The position numbers and the translations under genes are program-made. This document shows, piece by piece, positions 1-10,769 of a DNA stretch of 42,214 nucleotides. The notes beneath the pieces are model-generated. The model had not been told where the DNA came from, searched no databases, and saw only the letters and a list, made by a program, of their open reading frames with translations. This DNA comes from Polymorphobacter sp. (lineage in GTDB: Bacteria > Pseudomonadota > Alphaproteobacteria > Sphingomonadales > Sphingomonadaceae). Numbering within the stretch: the first letter of the stretch is position 1; each line of letters opens with the position of its first letter. The DNA lies in contig NZ_JANYGL010000076.1 of NCBI RefSeq assembly GCF_025362435.1, forward strand, positions 1 to 42,214, given 5' to 3'.

Positions 1-686
1 CGCGGCCCGGCCTCGACGAGCGTCGTCTTCATCCGCTTGGAATCGAACACCTCGAGGCCGTACATGGCAAGGCTGTCGGCCGACATGTGGAGCTCGGCCG
101 CAAGCTCGACCCCGGTCGCGCCGCCGCCGACGATCGCGACGCTGACGCACGCATCCGACGCCGGGTCGGCCTGGATCGACCGCGACACGCGCAGGCACTG
201 GTTCAACAGCTTGCGGCGGAAGCGGTCGGCCTCGGCGCGTTCGTCGAGGAAGATGCAATGCTCGCGCACCCCCGGCGTACCGAAGTCATTCGACACCGAC
301 CCGACCGCGAGGACGAGATAGTCGTAGCGAATCCGGTGGCGGCCGATGATCTCGCGCCCGTCCTCGATGATCGGCGCGACGACGATCTGGCGCACCGCCC
401 GGTCGATCGACTCGAGCGCGCCGTCGAAATAGCGATAGCCCCAACGATGGGCGTGGCCGCGGTAGCCGACCTCGTCGAGGTTCGCGTCCAATGATCCGGC
501 CGCGACTTCGTGGAGCAGCGGCTTCCAGATGTGCGTCTGCGCCTTGTCGACGAGGATGATGTCGTAGTCGACCTTGCCGAGCGCCCGCCCCAGTCGCGCG
601 ACGAGCTCGAGCCCGCCGGCGCCCCCGCCGACGACGACGATCTGCGTCTTCTTCGCCTTGGTCGCGAAACCGGGAGCCATCTCCAT
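1..686 (-). CDS. NAD(P)/FAD-dependent oxidoreductase, type II NADH dehydrogenase-like (C-terminus truncated by window edge)
   Basis: Minus-strand reading frame not in the ORF track because it runs off the left end. Translates as ME-MAPGFATKAKKTQIVVVGGGAGGLELVARLG...VDYDIILVDKAQTHIWKPLLHEVAAG...YDYLVLAVGS..NDFGTPGVREHCIFLD...VAIVGGGATGVELAAEL, with two GGGxxG/A dinucleotide-binding motifs typical of NDH-2. Confidence 0.9.
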   Translation of the reverse strand, partial: MEMAPGFATKAKKTQIVVVGGGAGGLELVARLGRALGKVDYDIILVDKAQTHIWKPLLHEVAAGSLDANLDEVGYRGHAHRWGYRYFDGALESIDRAVRQIVVAPIIEDGREIIGRHRIRYDYLVLAVGSVSNDFGTPGVREHCIFLDERAEADRFRRKLLNQCLRVSRSIQADPASDACVSVAIVGGGATGVELAAELHMSADSLAMYGLEVFDSKRMKTTLVEAGP

Positions 687-892
687 CCGCACAAACCCTA
701 TGCCGCCCGCGCCACCGTAGCATCGCGGATGCTATTGTCATCGCGGCACCGTCGCCGCGGGTGGCGATACTCGCATCGCTCGAAGCACTCGTCGTGGCAC
801 CGTCGGGAGAGTGGTTGGCGACCGCAGCGAATACTTCAACGATCGATCGAAAACTGCTATGCGGTACTCCGCTACGAGGGGGATATCGGGCG

Positions 893-1657
893 ATGGCGAC
901 GACGACTTTCGACATGGCACGGCCACGGACACGGCCTCGCTTCTACGTCGGGATGGCGGCGGTCTTCGTCCTCATCGCCTTCGGCGGGTTCATCCCGACC
1001 TACTGGGCGAAGGTTGCGACCGGCACCTTCCACGGCGCGCCGATCTACCACCTCCACGGCCTCGTCCTGTTCACCTGGACGCTCTATTACTTCGCCCAAA
1101 CCGCGCTCGTCGCGGCAGGGCGAACCCTGGATCATCGCAATTGGGGACTCCTCGGCATCGCGCTGGCGACGGCGATCTGCTTCACCGTCGTCCTCGCCGA
1201 GATCACGACCATGCGGGCCGCGGACGCCGCCGGCTTCGGCGACGCGGCGCGGCGCTTCGAGGCGATATCCTTCGTCGGCATCATCGTCTTCGCAACGCTG
1301 TTCATAGCGGCGATCGTCAACATCCGGCGCCCCGAGTGGCACAAGCGGCTGATGATCATGGCGGTGATCCCGATGATGCACGCGGCGATGGCCCGTGTGT
1401 TCCTGACGCTCCTCGCTCCGCCGCACGCCGCCGACGGACCGCCGCCGCCGCTCTTCGTCACCGTCCCGCCGGGGTTGACGGTCGACCTGCTGCTCGTCGC
1501 CGCGATGATCTACGACTGGCGAACCCGCGGCCGCGTCCACCCCGCCTATTTGGTCGGTGTGCCCTTCCTCGTCGCCTCGCAGCTCCTGACGCCCGCCATC
1601 GGCGACAGCGCGGTGTGGATGACCACCGCGCACGCGCTCCAGCATCTGATGGGCTAG
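893..1657 (+). CDS. Multi-TM hypothetical membrane protein
   Basis: ORF 761..1657; likely start ATG at 893 (MATTTFDMARPRTRPRFYVGMAAVFVLIAFGGF...). Several hydrophobic segments. Confidence 0.75.
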   Translation: MATTTFDMARPRTRPRFYVGMAAVFVLIAFGGFIPTYWAKVATGTFHGAPIYHLHGLVLFTWTLYYFAQTALVAAGRTLDHRNWGLLGIALATAICFTVVLAEITTMRAADAAGFGDAARRFEAISFVGIIVFATLFIAAIVNIRRPEWHKRLMIMAVIPMMHAAMARVFLTLLAPPHAADGPPPPLFVTVPPGLTVDLLLVAAMIYDWRTRGRVHPAYLVGVPFLVASQLLTPAIGDSAVWMTTAHALQHLMG

Positions 1658-2004
1658 TAGAAGAAGCGCTCTTCAACGATCTTGCCGTCGACAATCGTGT
1701 AGAGCGCGACTTCGTCGCTTGTCCTCCGCTCGCCGCTTTCCCTGACGGTGATGTCCATCGTCCAGCGGATCGCGATCTGGTTGCCGTTGACGTACGGACC
1801 GTCGGTCGTCGTGCCGTGGACCTCATGGGCGCCGTACCACCATGCGCTCTTGCCCATGACGGCGTCCTTGCCCTCGATCCGCGCCATCGGGCCGTCCATA
1901 GCCTCGACCGAGACGACGTCGTCGGCCCAGTATTTTTCGCCGATGTGGAAGTCCCCGGCCCTGGTCATGGCGACCATGTCGGCAGCGATCTCGCGAATGT
2001 CCAT
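1654..2004 (-). CDS. SnoaL-like / nuclear transport factor 2 family protein
   Basis: MDIREIAADMVAMTRAGDFHIGEKYWADDVVSVEAMDGPMARIEGKDAVMGKSAWWYGAHEVHG...; NTF2-like pattern. In-frame ATG at 2004 preferred over 2037. Confidence 0.75.
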   Translation of the reverse strand: MDIREIAADMVAMTRAGDFHIGEKYWADDVVSVEAMDGPMARIEGKDAVMGKSAWWYGAHEVHGTTTDGPYVNGNQIAIRWTMDITVRESGERRTSDEVALYTIVDGKIVEERFFY

Positions 2005-2095
2005 GTCGTCTCTCCTGTTGTAGCCCGCGTGGAACATAACAGAAACATCATGACAGGGGAATGACAGGTTGCGCGGCCTTCGCTATGCCCGGAAT

Positions 2096-4255
2096 ATGAC
2101 CGAAATCACCCCAGCGATCGTTGCCGACCACGGCCTGACCGAGGCCGAATATGCCGAGGTGGTGACCTCGTTGGGGCGCACGCCGAACCTGCTCGAACTC
2201 GGCATCTTCTCGGTGATGTGGTCCGAGCATTGTTCGTACAAGTCATCGCGGATGCACCTGAAAAAGCTGCCGACGACCGCGCCGTGGGTGATCTGTGGGC
2301 CCGGCGAGAATGCCGGGGTCATCGACATCGGCGACGGCGACGCGGCGATCTTCAAGATGGAAAGCCACAATCACCCGAGCTTCATCGAGCCGTACCAGGG
2401 CGCGGCGACCGGGGTCGGCGGGATCTTGCGCGACGTCTTCACGATGGGTGCGCGCCCGGTCGCGAACCTCAATGCGCTGCGTTTCGGCGAAGTCGACGCA
2501 CCGCGGATGAAGCACCTGATCAAGGGCGTCGTGGCCGGCATTGGCGGCTATGGCAATTGCGTCGGCGTGCCGACCGTCGGCGGCGAGACCAACTTCCACG
2601 CCGCGTACAACGGCAACATCCTCGTCAATGCGATGACCGTCGGAGTCGCCCGGCAGGACAAGATTTTCTACAGCGCTGCCGCCGGGATCGGCAATTCGGT
2701 CGTCTATGTCGGATCGAAGACCGGGCGCGACGGTATCCACGGCGCGACGATGGCGTCGGCGCAGTTCACCGAGGGCGACGAGGACAAACGCCCGACGGTC
2801 CAGGTCGGCGACCCGTTCACCGAGAAACTGCTGATCGAGGCATGCCTCGAGCTGATGGCGTCGGACGCGATCGTCGCGATCCAGGACATGGGCGCGGCCG
2901 GGCTGACGTCGTCGTCGGTCGAGATGGCATCGAAGGGCGGCGTCGGGCTGCTCCTCGACATGGACGCGGTGCCCGTGCGCGAGACGCACATGACGCCGTA
3001 CGAGATGATGCTCAGCGAATCGCAGGAGCGGATGCTGATGGTCCTCAAGCCGGGGCGCGAGGCGTTCGCCGAGGCGATTTTTGCCAAGTGGGAGCTCGAC
3101 TTCGCGGTCATCGGGCACGTCACCGATACCGAGCGGCTGGTGCTGACCTTCGGCGGCGAGACAGTTGCCGACATTCCGCTTGGCCCGCTCGCCGACAAGG
3201 CCCCGCTGTACGACCGGCCGCATGTTGCGACGCCGAAGCGCGCGCCGCTGACCGACGTCTCCGAGTCGACCGATCTTGCCGCCGACCTGCTCAAGCTGAT
3301 GGCGTGCCCCGACATCGCCTCGAAGCGTTGGATCTGGGAGCAATACGACCACATGGTCGGTGCCGACACGCTCCAGCGCCCGGGCGGCGATGCGGCGGTA
3401 ATTCGGGTCCACGGCACGCGCAAGGCGCTGGCGATGACGACCGATTGCACGCCGCGCTATTGCTTCGCCGACCCGTACGAAGGCGGCAAGCAGGCGGTCG
3501 CCGAGACGTGGCGCAACCTGATCGCGGTCGGGGCGAAGCCGCTCGCGATCACCGACTGCATGAACTTCGGCAACCCGCAGCGCCCCGAGATCATGGGGCA
3601 GTTCGTCGGCTGCATCGAGGGCATGGCGGAGGCGTGCCGCACGCTCGACTATCCGGTCGTGAGCGGCAACGTCAGCCTGTACAACGAGACCGACGGGACG
3701 GGCATCCTGCCGACCCCGGCGATCGGCGGCGTCGGGCTGATTGACGACTACGCGCATGCGATGACAATGGGGTTCAAGGCGGAGGGCGAGGCGATCTGGC
3801 TGGTCGGGGCCGGCGCTGGGCACCTTGGCCAGTCGCTGTGGCTGCGCGAGCTGCACGGACGCGAGGACGGTCCGCCGCCGCCGGTCGATCTGACTGCCGA
3901 GCGGACGGCGGGCGATTTCGTCCGGATGCTGATCGAGCATGGCACGGCAACTGCGGTCCACGACCTGTCCGATGGCGGCCTCGCGGTCGCGCTCGCCGAA
4001 ATGGCGCTGGCGGGCAAGATCGGGGCACGCATCACCGCGCCGTTGACGGCCGCCGCCGCGTTCGGTGAGGACCAGGGGCGTTACCTCGTCACGATCGATG
4101 CCGGGACCGACTTCGGCGACGCACCGGTGCCGCTCACCCGCATCGGCACGACCGGCGGCGACGCGCTCCTCATCGCTGGCGTGGCGATCGCGCTAACCGA
4201 CCTCCGCGCCGCGCATCAAGGCGCGTTCCCGGCGATGATGGCGCAGGCGACATGA
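2096..4255 (+). CDS. purL: Phosphoribosylformylglycinamidine synthase subunit PurL
   Basis: [22 protein letters not shown]...[26 protein letters not shown]...[17 protein letters not shown]; classic small-type PurL, about 719 aa. Confidence 0.97.
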   Translation: MTEITPAIVADHGLTEAEYAEVVTSLGRTPNLLELGIFSVMWSEHCSYKSSRMHLKKLPTTAPWVICGPGENAGVIDIGDGDAAIFKMESHNHPSFIEPYQGAATGVGGILRDVFTMGARPVANLNALRFGEVDAPRMKHLIKGVVAGIGGYGNCVGVPTVGGETNFHAAYNGNILVNAMTVGVARQDKIFYSAAAGIGNSVVYVGSKTGRDGIHGATMASAQFTEGDEDKRPTVQVGDPFTEKLLIEACLELMASDAIVAIQDMGAAGLTSSSVEMASKGGVGLLLDMDAVPVRETHMTPYEMMLSESQERMLMVLKPGREAFAEAIFAKWELDFAVIGHVTDTERLVLTFGGETVADIPLGPLADKAPLYDRPHVATPKRAPLTDVSESTDLAADLLKLMACPDIASKRWIWEQYDHMVGADTLQRPGGDAAVIRVHGTRKALAMTTDCTPRYCFADPYEGGKQAVAETWRNLIAVGAKPLAITDCMNFGNPQRPEIMGQFVGCIEGMAEACRTLDYPVVSGNVSLYNETDGTGILPTPAIGGVGLIDDYAHAMTMGFKAEGEAIWLVGAGAGHLGQSLWLRELHGREDGPPPPVDLTAERTAGDFVRMLIEHGTATAVHDLSDGGLAVALAEMALAGKIGARITAPLTAAAAFGEDQGRYLVTIDAGTDFGDAPVPLTRIGTTGGDALLIAGVAIALTDLRAAHQGAFPAMMAQAT

Positions 4256-4569
4256 CCTACGTCCTCCTCGTCTTTGCCGGCGCCTTGCTGTGCAACTGCA
4301 TCCCGCACCTTGCGGCGGGATTGCGCGGGGAGGCGTTTCCGACGCCGTTCGCTTCGCCGCCGGGCAAGGGGCTGTCGCCGCCGGTGATCAACTTCGTCTG
4401 GGGGACGGCAAACCTGCTGATCGGCATTTCACTGCTGCCGCGGCTTGCCGACGCCGATCCGCAGTTCGGGCGGCTGGCGCTGCTGGTCGGGTTCCTCGCG
4501 GTCGGCATCTACACGTCGCTGCATTTCGGCCGGGTCCGCGGCGGTCGCCATGACGAGGAGCGCCTGTGA
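4252..4569 (+). CDS. Small hypothetical membrane protein
   Basis: 105-aa ORF, ATGA overlap with the purL stop, hydrophobic segments. Confidence 0.7.
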   Translation: MTYVLLVFAGALLCNCIPHLAAGLRGEAFPTPFASPPGKGLSPPVINFVWGTANLLIGISLLPRLADADPQFGRLALLVGFLAVGIYTSLHFGRVRGGRHDEERL

Positions 4570-4961
4570 CCGAGGGTGACCGCAACGCCTCGCCGCGCAC
4601 GATCATCGTCGGGCGGGGGATCAATCTCGCCGAGCACGCGCTGCTGCTGATCATCGCGCTGATGACGATCGGCGCCGCGGTGGGGGAGGTCTGGCGCGTC
4701 ATCCAGGTGCGCGAGATCAGCCTCGCCGATATCCTGCTGATGTTCCTCTATACCGAGGTGATCGGCATGATCGGGGTATTCTACACCGGCAAGGGCAACG
4801 CCTTCGTCTACCCGATCTTCATCGCCATCACCGCGCTCGCCCGGTTGATCGTGCTGCAGGGCAAGAACATGGCGCCCGAGAATATCGTTTTCGAAGCGAG
4901 CGCGATCCTGCTCCTCGCCATCGCGGCGGCGGTCATCACGCGGACTGGGAGAAGCAAGTGA
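4566..4961 (+). CDS. PsiE-like (phosphate-starvation-inducible) family membrane protein
   Basis: 131 aa, GTG start overlapping the upstream stop (GTGA). ...ISLADILLMFLYTEVIGMIGVFYTGKGNAFVYPIFIAITALARLIVLQGK resembles the PsiE family. Confidence 0.75.
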   Translation: MTEGDRNASPRTIIVGRGINLAEHALLLIIALMTIGAAVGEVWRVIQVREISLADILLMFLYTEVIGMIGVFYTGKGNAFVYPIFIAITALARLIVLQGKNMAPENIVFEASAILLLAIAAAVITRTGRSK

Positions 4962-5479
4962 CGCTTTCGCTTTATTCGGCAACGGTGCCGTCGTTCCAGC
5001 AGATCGTCACGTCGCTCGCGGCTTTCGTCGACAAGGGCGAGGCGTTCGCCACGACCAGCGGCATCGACCCCGCAACCTTGGTCACCGCGAAGCTAGCCCC
5101 CGACATGCTCGGCTTCGCTTATCAGGTGAAATCGGTCGCGGTGCATTCGGTCGGCGCGATCTCCGGGATCCGGGCAGGGGAGTTCGCGCCCGACATGACC
5201 CCGCCGCCCGCCGATTTTGCAGCGTTGCGCACGCTGCTCGCCGACACTGCGGCGGCGCTGGCGGCGATCAATCCGGCCGAAGTTGACGGCTTCGTCGGCG
5301 GGGACATGGCGTTCGTCTTCCGCGAGCATCGCGTGCCGTATCTGGCCGAGGACTTCCTGCTGTCGTTCAGCCTGCCGAATTTCTATTTCCATGCGACGAC
5401 GGCATACGGCATCCTGCGCGCGCAGGGCGTGCCGCTCGGCAAGCGCGACTATCTCGGACGCCCGCGCATCAGAGCGTAA
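4958..5479 (+). CDS. DUF1993 family protein
   Basis: MTLSLYSATVPSFQQIVTSLAAFVDKGEAFA...FYFHATTAYGILRAQGVPLGKRDYLGRPRI; GTG start overlapping the upstream stop. Confidence 0.85.
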   Translation: MTLSLYSATVPSFQQIVTSLAAFVDKGEAFATTSGIDPATLVTAKLAPDMLGFAYQVKSVAVHSVGAISGIRAGEFAPDMTPPPADFAALRTLLADTAAALAAINPAEVDGFVGGDMAFVFREHRVPYLAEDFLLSFSLPNFYFHATTAYGILRAQGVPLGKRDYLGRPRIRA

Positions 5480-5482
5480 TTC

Positions 5483-5865
5483 TCAGGGTGCGACCGTGCG
5501 GATGTACGGCACGAAGTTGCCGAGCTTGGCGCGGGCGATCGTCGCGCCCGAGTTCTCGTTGACGACCCCGACGGGTTCGTCGCGGCATAGCCGGGCCTGG
5601 GCGAAGTCGACCTTCAGGCTGACACCGTCGTGGATGAAGCTCGCCCCCGACGACGGACGGTTGAGGTAGGTTACGCCGCCGGTCCTCATCTCATAGACGA
5701 TGCCGCCGTCGACGAGGTGGACCTTGTCGATGCCGAGGCCGTCGATGCAGTCGACCGGCGTTCCGGCGACCCGGTTGCCCACGAGGGTCGCAAGGTGGTC
5801 GGCGGGGAGGGCGCTCGCGACACTGGCCGACATTGCCGCTGCAGTAATCGCCACGATCGCTCGCA

Positions 5866-5869
<4 letters not shown>
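5483..5869 (-). CDS. Hypothetical exported protein
   Basis: In-frame ATG (MMRAIVAITAAAMSASVASALPADHLATLVGNRVAGTPVDCIDGLGIDKVHLVDGGIVYEM...); predicted N-terminal signal peptide. Confidence 0.75.
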
Positions 5870-6327
<458 letters not shown>

Positions 6328-6329
6328 CG

Positions 6330-9005
6330 TCAGTCTCCCCGGATGTTGAATATTTCGCTCCATGCCGCACGAACCGCCGCCTTGGCGAGTCCGAGTGCGG
6401 CCTCGGCGGCGGCGAAATCGGTCGCACCCGTTGCCTTCGCGAGCAGCGCCTCGACCGGTTGCGGAAAACGCTTCGGCAGCGCGCCGGTGACGACGAGGCG
6501 GAGGAGCGCGAGGACGCGGGTCAGCGTGTCGTGCGCAACGACCAGATCCTCGGGGACGCGACCCGCCGCTGCCAGCGCGACGAGCGCCGCGCGCAGGTCG
6601 GGGGTCATCGCAATGCGGTCGCGGAGCTGGAGGAAGTGGACGATGAACTCGAGGTCGACGAGGCCGCCAGCCCCCAGCTTGACGTCCCACGCACCGCCGC
6701 CGGGTTTCGCCGCCGCGATGTCGCGGCGCATCGCGAGCACGTCGCGGCGGAGGGCTGCCGGGTCACGCGGACGGTCGAGGATCATGGTAACGACCCGCTC
6801 GACCTCGCCCTGGTCGCCGGCTGTTCCGGCGACGACCCGCGCGCGGCACAGCGCCATGTGCTCCCACGTTTCGGCTTCGTCGGACTGGTAGCGAGCGAAG
6901 CTGGCGACCGTCACCGCGAGCAGCCCCTTCGCTCCCGATGGGCGCAGGCGCGTGTCGACTTCGTACAGCGCACCCGCCGCGGTCGGCACCGACAGCGCCG
7001 CGGTCAGCCGCGCGGCGACGCGCTGGAACCAGACCGTCGCGCTCAGCGGCTTCGCTCCGGTCGATTCGGCGGCGTGCTCGCCGGTGAACAGATAGACGAG
7101 GTCGAGGTCCGAGGCGTGGGTCAACGCCCGCCCGCCGTAGCGCCCGAGGCCGAGGACGACGAGGCGGCAGCCGGGGACTTCGCCATGAACGCTCGCGAAG
7201 TCTGCGACAACGGCGTCGGCGAGCGTCGCTACCGCGGCATCAGCGACGTCGCTGAGGTCGGCCCCGACGCCGAGCGGATCACGCCCCTCGATCAGCTGCG
7301 CGCCGAGCTGGAAACGGCGGTCGGCGGTCCATAGCCGCGTCCGGTCGAGACGCTGTTCGAACGTCGCCGCACCGACCGCAGCGGTCAGTTCCCCGGTCAG
7401 CGCCGTGACGCCCGGCAGCGGGGCGAAGCTGTCGCGCGCGAGCAAGGCGTCGAACAATGCCGGACGCCGGGCTAGGGCGTCAGCGAGCACGGGGGCGATC
7501 GAGAGCAGGCGCCCGAGCAAAGGCAGCAGCTTCGGGTTCGCCGCGAGCAGCGCAAAGAACTGCACCCCGGCCGGCAGGTCGGCGAGGAAGGTATCGAGCC
7601 GCGATGCTGCGTGCGCCGGGTCGGCGGCCTGCGCCAGCGCTTTGAGCAAGTCCGGGAGCAGCGTTTCGAACGCGCGCTTGGCATCGTCCGACCGCAGCGC
7701 GCGATACCTGCCGCTTCGCCACTTGACGATCAAGGGCACGAAGGCGGCGGCGACCTTGTTGCGCTTGCACCACCCGCTCGGGTCGGCGGGAATTTGCGGC
7801 GTGGTGTCACCTGCGTCCGCGATCAGGCGATCGTAGCGTCGCGCGACCTGCCCGGTCACCGCGCGCAACTGCCGGGTCAGTTCCTGCGGCCCGTCGAACC
7901 CGCTCAACCGCGCCCACGCCTGCCGCTGGCCGAGCGTCGCCGGAACGCTGTGGGTCTGCTCGTCGCCGATCATCTGTAGCCGGTGCTCGAGCGTCCGCAG
8001 CCAGCGATAGGCATCGCCGAGCGCTGCCGCGTCCTCGGTGCCGATCCGACCGGCGGCGGCGAGTGCGGCCAGCGCATCGAGCGTCGCCGGAGCTTGAAGC
8101 GCCGCGTCTCGCCCGCCCCAGACGAGCTGGTGGATCTGGGTGAAGAACTCGATTTCGCGGATGCCGCCGCGGCCGCGCTTGAGATCGAAGCGTGGACCAA
8201 CTGCCTGGCCGCTTTCGAAATGGTCGCGGATGCGGAGCGACACCGCCTTGATGTCGCGGATCGCGGTATAATCGAGGCTCCGCCGCCAGACGAACGGGCG
8301 GATCGCGGCGAGGAAGCCCTGGCCGAGCGCGATGTCGCCGGCGCAGGCCCGCGCGCGGATGAACGCGGTCCGCTCCCACGTCTCGGCCTCCGACTGGTAA
8401 TATTGCTCGGCGGCGGCGAGGGGCATCGCGATCGGGGTGATCTCCGACGACGGCCGCAGCCGCAGGTCGACGCGGAAGACATAGCCGTCGACGGTGCGGT
8501 CCTGCATGATCGCGACGACGCGCCGGGCGATGCGGACCGCGGCCTCGGCGGGATCCTCGCGTGGTCGGAGGGTAACGGCGTCGTAGAGCAGGATCAGGTC
8601 GACGTCGGACGAGTAGTTGAGCTCGTGGCTGCCGAGCTTGCCGAGGGCGATCGCGACGAAACCGGTGTTCGCGGCACCACGCTCGGCGAGCGCCGCCGCG
8701 ATCGCCGTGTCGAGCGCAGCGTCGGCAAAGTTCGACAGCGCGACGGTGACGCGCTCAAGCGGCCATTCCCCCGACAGGTCGGCGAGCGCGACGATCAGTG
8801 CGACATCGGCCTTGGCAGTCCGCAGCCGCGTCTCGACCGGCAGGGTGTCGTCGAGCGCCATCGCGGCGGCGAGCGCGGCATCGAACCCCTCTGCCCCGAT
8901 CCGGGCAACCGTTGCAGTCCGCCGCCGGATTACACCGCGGAGATAGGTCGAGTTCGCCTCGGCAAGCGAAATGGCGGCAGTGAGCGAGGCGGACGGCGGC
9001 GTCAT
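6330..9005 (-). CDS. glnE: Bifunctional glutamine-synthetase adenylyltransferase/deadenylyltransferase
   Basis: 891-aa ORF with two GxxELNYSSDxDL / GGRALTHASDLDLVYL nucleotidyltransferase motifs and RGRGGIREIEFFTQ / LGAGGLVDLEFIVHFLQL. Confidence 0.96.
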   Translation of the reverse strand: MTPPSASLTAAISLAEANSTYLRGVIRRRTATVARIGAEGFDAALAAAMALDDTLPVETRLRTAKADVALIVALADLSGEWPLERVTVALSNFADAALDTAIAAALAERGAANTGFVAIALGKLGSHELNYSSDVDLILLYDAVTLRPREDPAEAAVRIARRVVAIMQDRTVDGYVFRVDLRLRPSSEITPIAMPLAAAEQYYQSEAETWERTAFIRARACAGDIALGQGFLAAIRPFVWRRSLDYTAIRDIKAVSLRIRDHFESGQAVGPRFDLKRGRGGIREIEFFTQIHQLVWGGRDAALQAPATLDALAALAAAGRIGTEDAAALGDAYRWLRTLEHRLQMIGDEQTHSVPATLGQRQAWARLSGFDGPQELTRQLRAVTGQVARRYDRLIADAGDTTPQIPADPSGWCKRNKVAAAFVPLIVKWRSGRYRALRSDDAKRAFETLLPDLLKALAQAADPAHAASRLDTFLADLPAGVQFFALLAANPKLLPLLGRLLSIAPVLADALARRPALFDALLARDSFAPLPGVTALTGELTAAVGAATFEQRLDRTRLWTADRRFQLGAQLIEGRDPLGVGADLSDVADAAVATLADAVVADFASVHGEVPGCRLVVLGLGRYGGRALTHASDLDLVYLFTGEHAAESTGAKPLSATVWFQRVAARLTAALSVPTAAGALYEVDTRLRPSGAKGLLAVTVASFARYQSDEAETWEHMALCRARVVAGTAGDQGEVERVVTMILDRPRDPAALRRDVLAMRRDIAAAKPGGGAWDVKLGAGGLVDLEFIVHFLQLRDRIAMTPDLRAALVALAAAGRVPEDLVVAHDTLTRVLALLRLVVTGALPKRFPQPVEALLAKATGATDFAAAEAALGLAKAAVRAAWSEIFNIRGD

Positions 9006-9170
9006 CGCTCGACCTTGGCGCCTTTTAAGCTTTGGGTCACGCGGTTGCGACGCGGTACCCGGACCTCCTCTATCTGCCAGATGGAGCGGAGAAGCATGCG
9101 GCTGTCTTGGGCCGTGTCTGGCAATTTGCTACCATCTGCCCGCGACTCGACGCCGCAGGGAGGGATGTTC

Positions 9171-9593
9171 ATGGCAACGCAGAATCAAGGACCGACCGGG
9201 GGCCTGACCCCGCACATCATGATCCTGAACAACCGTGCCGCCGAAGCGATCACCTTCTACAAGGCGGCATTCGGTGCTGAAGAGCGTGTGCGTATGCTTG
9301 CCGACGACGGTGTCCGGCTGATGCATGCGCATCTGGAGATCAATGGCTCATCGTTGATGCTCGCCGACGACTTCCCTGAGTATAAAGGGCCCGGAGCCAC
9401 TCCCGAAGGGTCGCCGGCCGGGATCGTACTTCACCTACAGGTCGACGATGCCGATGCGTGGTTCGAGCGTGCGGTCGCGGCTGGAGCAACCGTGCGGATG
9501 CCGCTACAGGACATGTTCTGGGGCGACCGCTACGGCCATCTCGGCGATCCGTTCGGCTTCGTCTGGTCGATCGCCACGCCGATCAAGGCCTAA
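9171..9593 (+). CDS. VOC family protein (PhnB/glyoxalase-like)
   Basis: MATQNQGPTGGLTPHIMILNNRAAEAITFYKAAFGAEERVRML...FWGDRYGHLGDPFGFVWSIATP; preceded by AGGGA. Confidence 0.92.
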   Translation: MATQNQGPTGGLTPHIMILNNRAAEAITFYKAAFGAEERVRMLADDGVRLMHAHLEINGSSLMLADDFPEYKGPGATPEGSPAGIVLHLQVDDADAWFERAVAAGATVRMPLQDMFWGDRYGHLGDPFGFVWSIATPIKA

Positions 9594-9597
9594 GGCG

Positions 9598-9945
9598 ATG
9601 TACATCGATGGTTTCGTAATCGCCGTGCCGACCGCCAACCGCGACGCCTTCATCGACCATGCCCGGACGGTCGACAAGATGTTCCTCGAGTACGGGGCTC
9701 GCCGCATCGTCGAGGGTTGGGGCGAAGATGTTCCGAAGGGGACGACGACCGACTTCGCCCGCGCGGTACAGGCGACTGCCGACGAGACCGTCGCATTTGC
9801 GTGGATCGAATGGCCCGACAAGGCGACGCGCGATGCAGCGATGGAGAAAATCCGGAACGATCCGCGCATGATGGGACCACCGCCGCCGTTCGATGGCAAG
9901 CGAATGATCTTCGGCGGCTTCGAGCCGGTGGTCGACCTCAGCTAG
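9598..9945 (+). CDS. DUF1428 family protein
   Basis: MYIDGFVIAVPTANRDAFIDHARTVDKMFLEYGARRIVEGWGEDVPKGTTTDFARAV...DPRMMGPPPPFDGKRMIFGGF; family hallmarks. Confidence 0.92.
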   Translation: MYIDGFVIAVPTANRDAFIDHARTVDKMFLEYGARRIVEGWGEDVPKGTTTDFARAVQATADETVAFAWIEWPDKATRDAAMEKIRNDPRMMGPPPPFDGKRMIFGGFEPVVDLS

Positions 9946-9946
9946 G

Positions 9947-10732
9947 CTAACCCCGGGCGAGACTGTCGACCTGGCCCATGATCTGGTTGAGCGGCGACAC
10001 GCCCTCGGTTGGCGCGTCGAGACGACGCGACGGCAGCAGGCCCTCGTTGAGGATGATCTCGAGCGCCGCGCGCCCGCGAGCAACCCGGCTCTTTATCGTG
10101 CCGACCGCGCAGTTGCAGATCGAAGCCGCTTCCTCATAGGCAAACCCACCCGCACCGACGAGGATCAGCGCCTCGCGCTGCGCCTGTGGCAACTGGAGCA
10201 GGCCGCGCTGAAGATCGGACAAATCGATCTGGCGATCCTGCCCGGCAGGCATCGCCAGCAACCGGTCGGCGGTGAAGTCGTCCCATTCGCCCTTGAAGCG
10301 CGCGCGGCGCATCTGGCTGAGGAACAGGTTGCGCAGGATGATGAAGGTCCAGGCGCGCATGTTCGTCCCGGCCTGGAAGCGGTCGCGCGCCGCCCACGCC
10401 TTGAGTAGCGTCTCCTGAACGAGATCGTCGGCGAGGTCGCGGCTGCCCGACAGCGAGCGCCCGAAGGCACGCAAATGGGGAATGACCTGCGCCAGCTGGG
10501 TCTTGAAATCGCCATCCGACAGCGCCTCGGGACGGACATAGACTGCCTTTTCCTCGCCCTCGCCGAGCTTGGCCAGCAGGTCGGCGAACATCGGCGGCAG
10601 TTCGGCATCGGCAGCGTCGGCGAAAGCCGTCCGCAGATACGAACCGATGTCGCGAACCGCCTCGGAATGCGTGGCAGCCGCAACAGGCTTCGCGCGCGTC
10701 GCATTGCGCGCCTTGCCGGCAACATAGGTCAT
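9947..10732 (-). CDS. ecfG: EcfG-family general stress response sigma factor with N-terminal NepR-like extension
   Basis: Sigma-70 region 2/4: FKTQLAQVIPHLRAFGRSLSGSRDLADDLVQETLLKAWAARDRFQAGTNMRAWTFIILRNLF...LPQAQREALILVGAGGFAYEEAASICNCAVGTIKSRVARGRAAL. About 70 aa precede the sigma domain and contain IGSYLRTAFADAADAELPPMFADLLAKLG. Confidence 0.93.
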   Translation of the reverse strand: MTYVAGKARNATRAKPVAAATHSEAVRDIGSYLRTAFADAADAELPPMFADLLAKLGEGEEKAVYVRPEALSDGDFKTQLAQVIPHLRAFGRSLSGSRDLADDLVQETLLKAWAARDRFQAGTNMRAWTFIILRNLFLSQMRRARFKGEWDDFTADRLLAMPAGQDRQIDLSDLQRGLLQLPQAQREALILVGAGGFAYEEAASICNCAVGTIKSRVARGRAALEIILNEGLLPSRRLDAPTEGVSPLNQIMGQVDSLARG

Positions 10733-10769
10733 GACGGGTCTCCGGATCGCGCGCGAATTTGTTTCGCTA

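Noticed and set aside
2243-3961. 572-aa minus-strand ORF antisense to purL
   Set aside because: Arg/Asp-rich shadow translation without motifs; purL on the plus strand is unambiguous.
7983-9593. 536-aa plus-strand ORF ending in the VOC domain, as a fusion protein
   Set aside because: The N-terminal part is antisense to glnE and looks like shadow translation; the true VOC gene starts at ATG 9171 with a plausible RBS.
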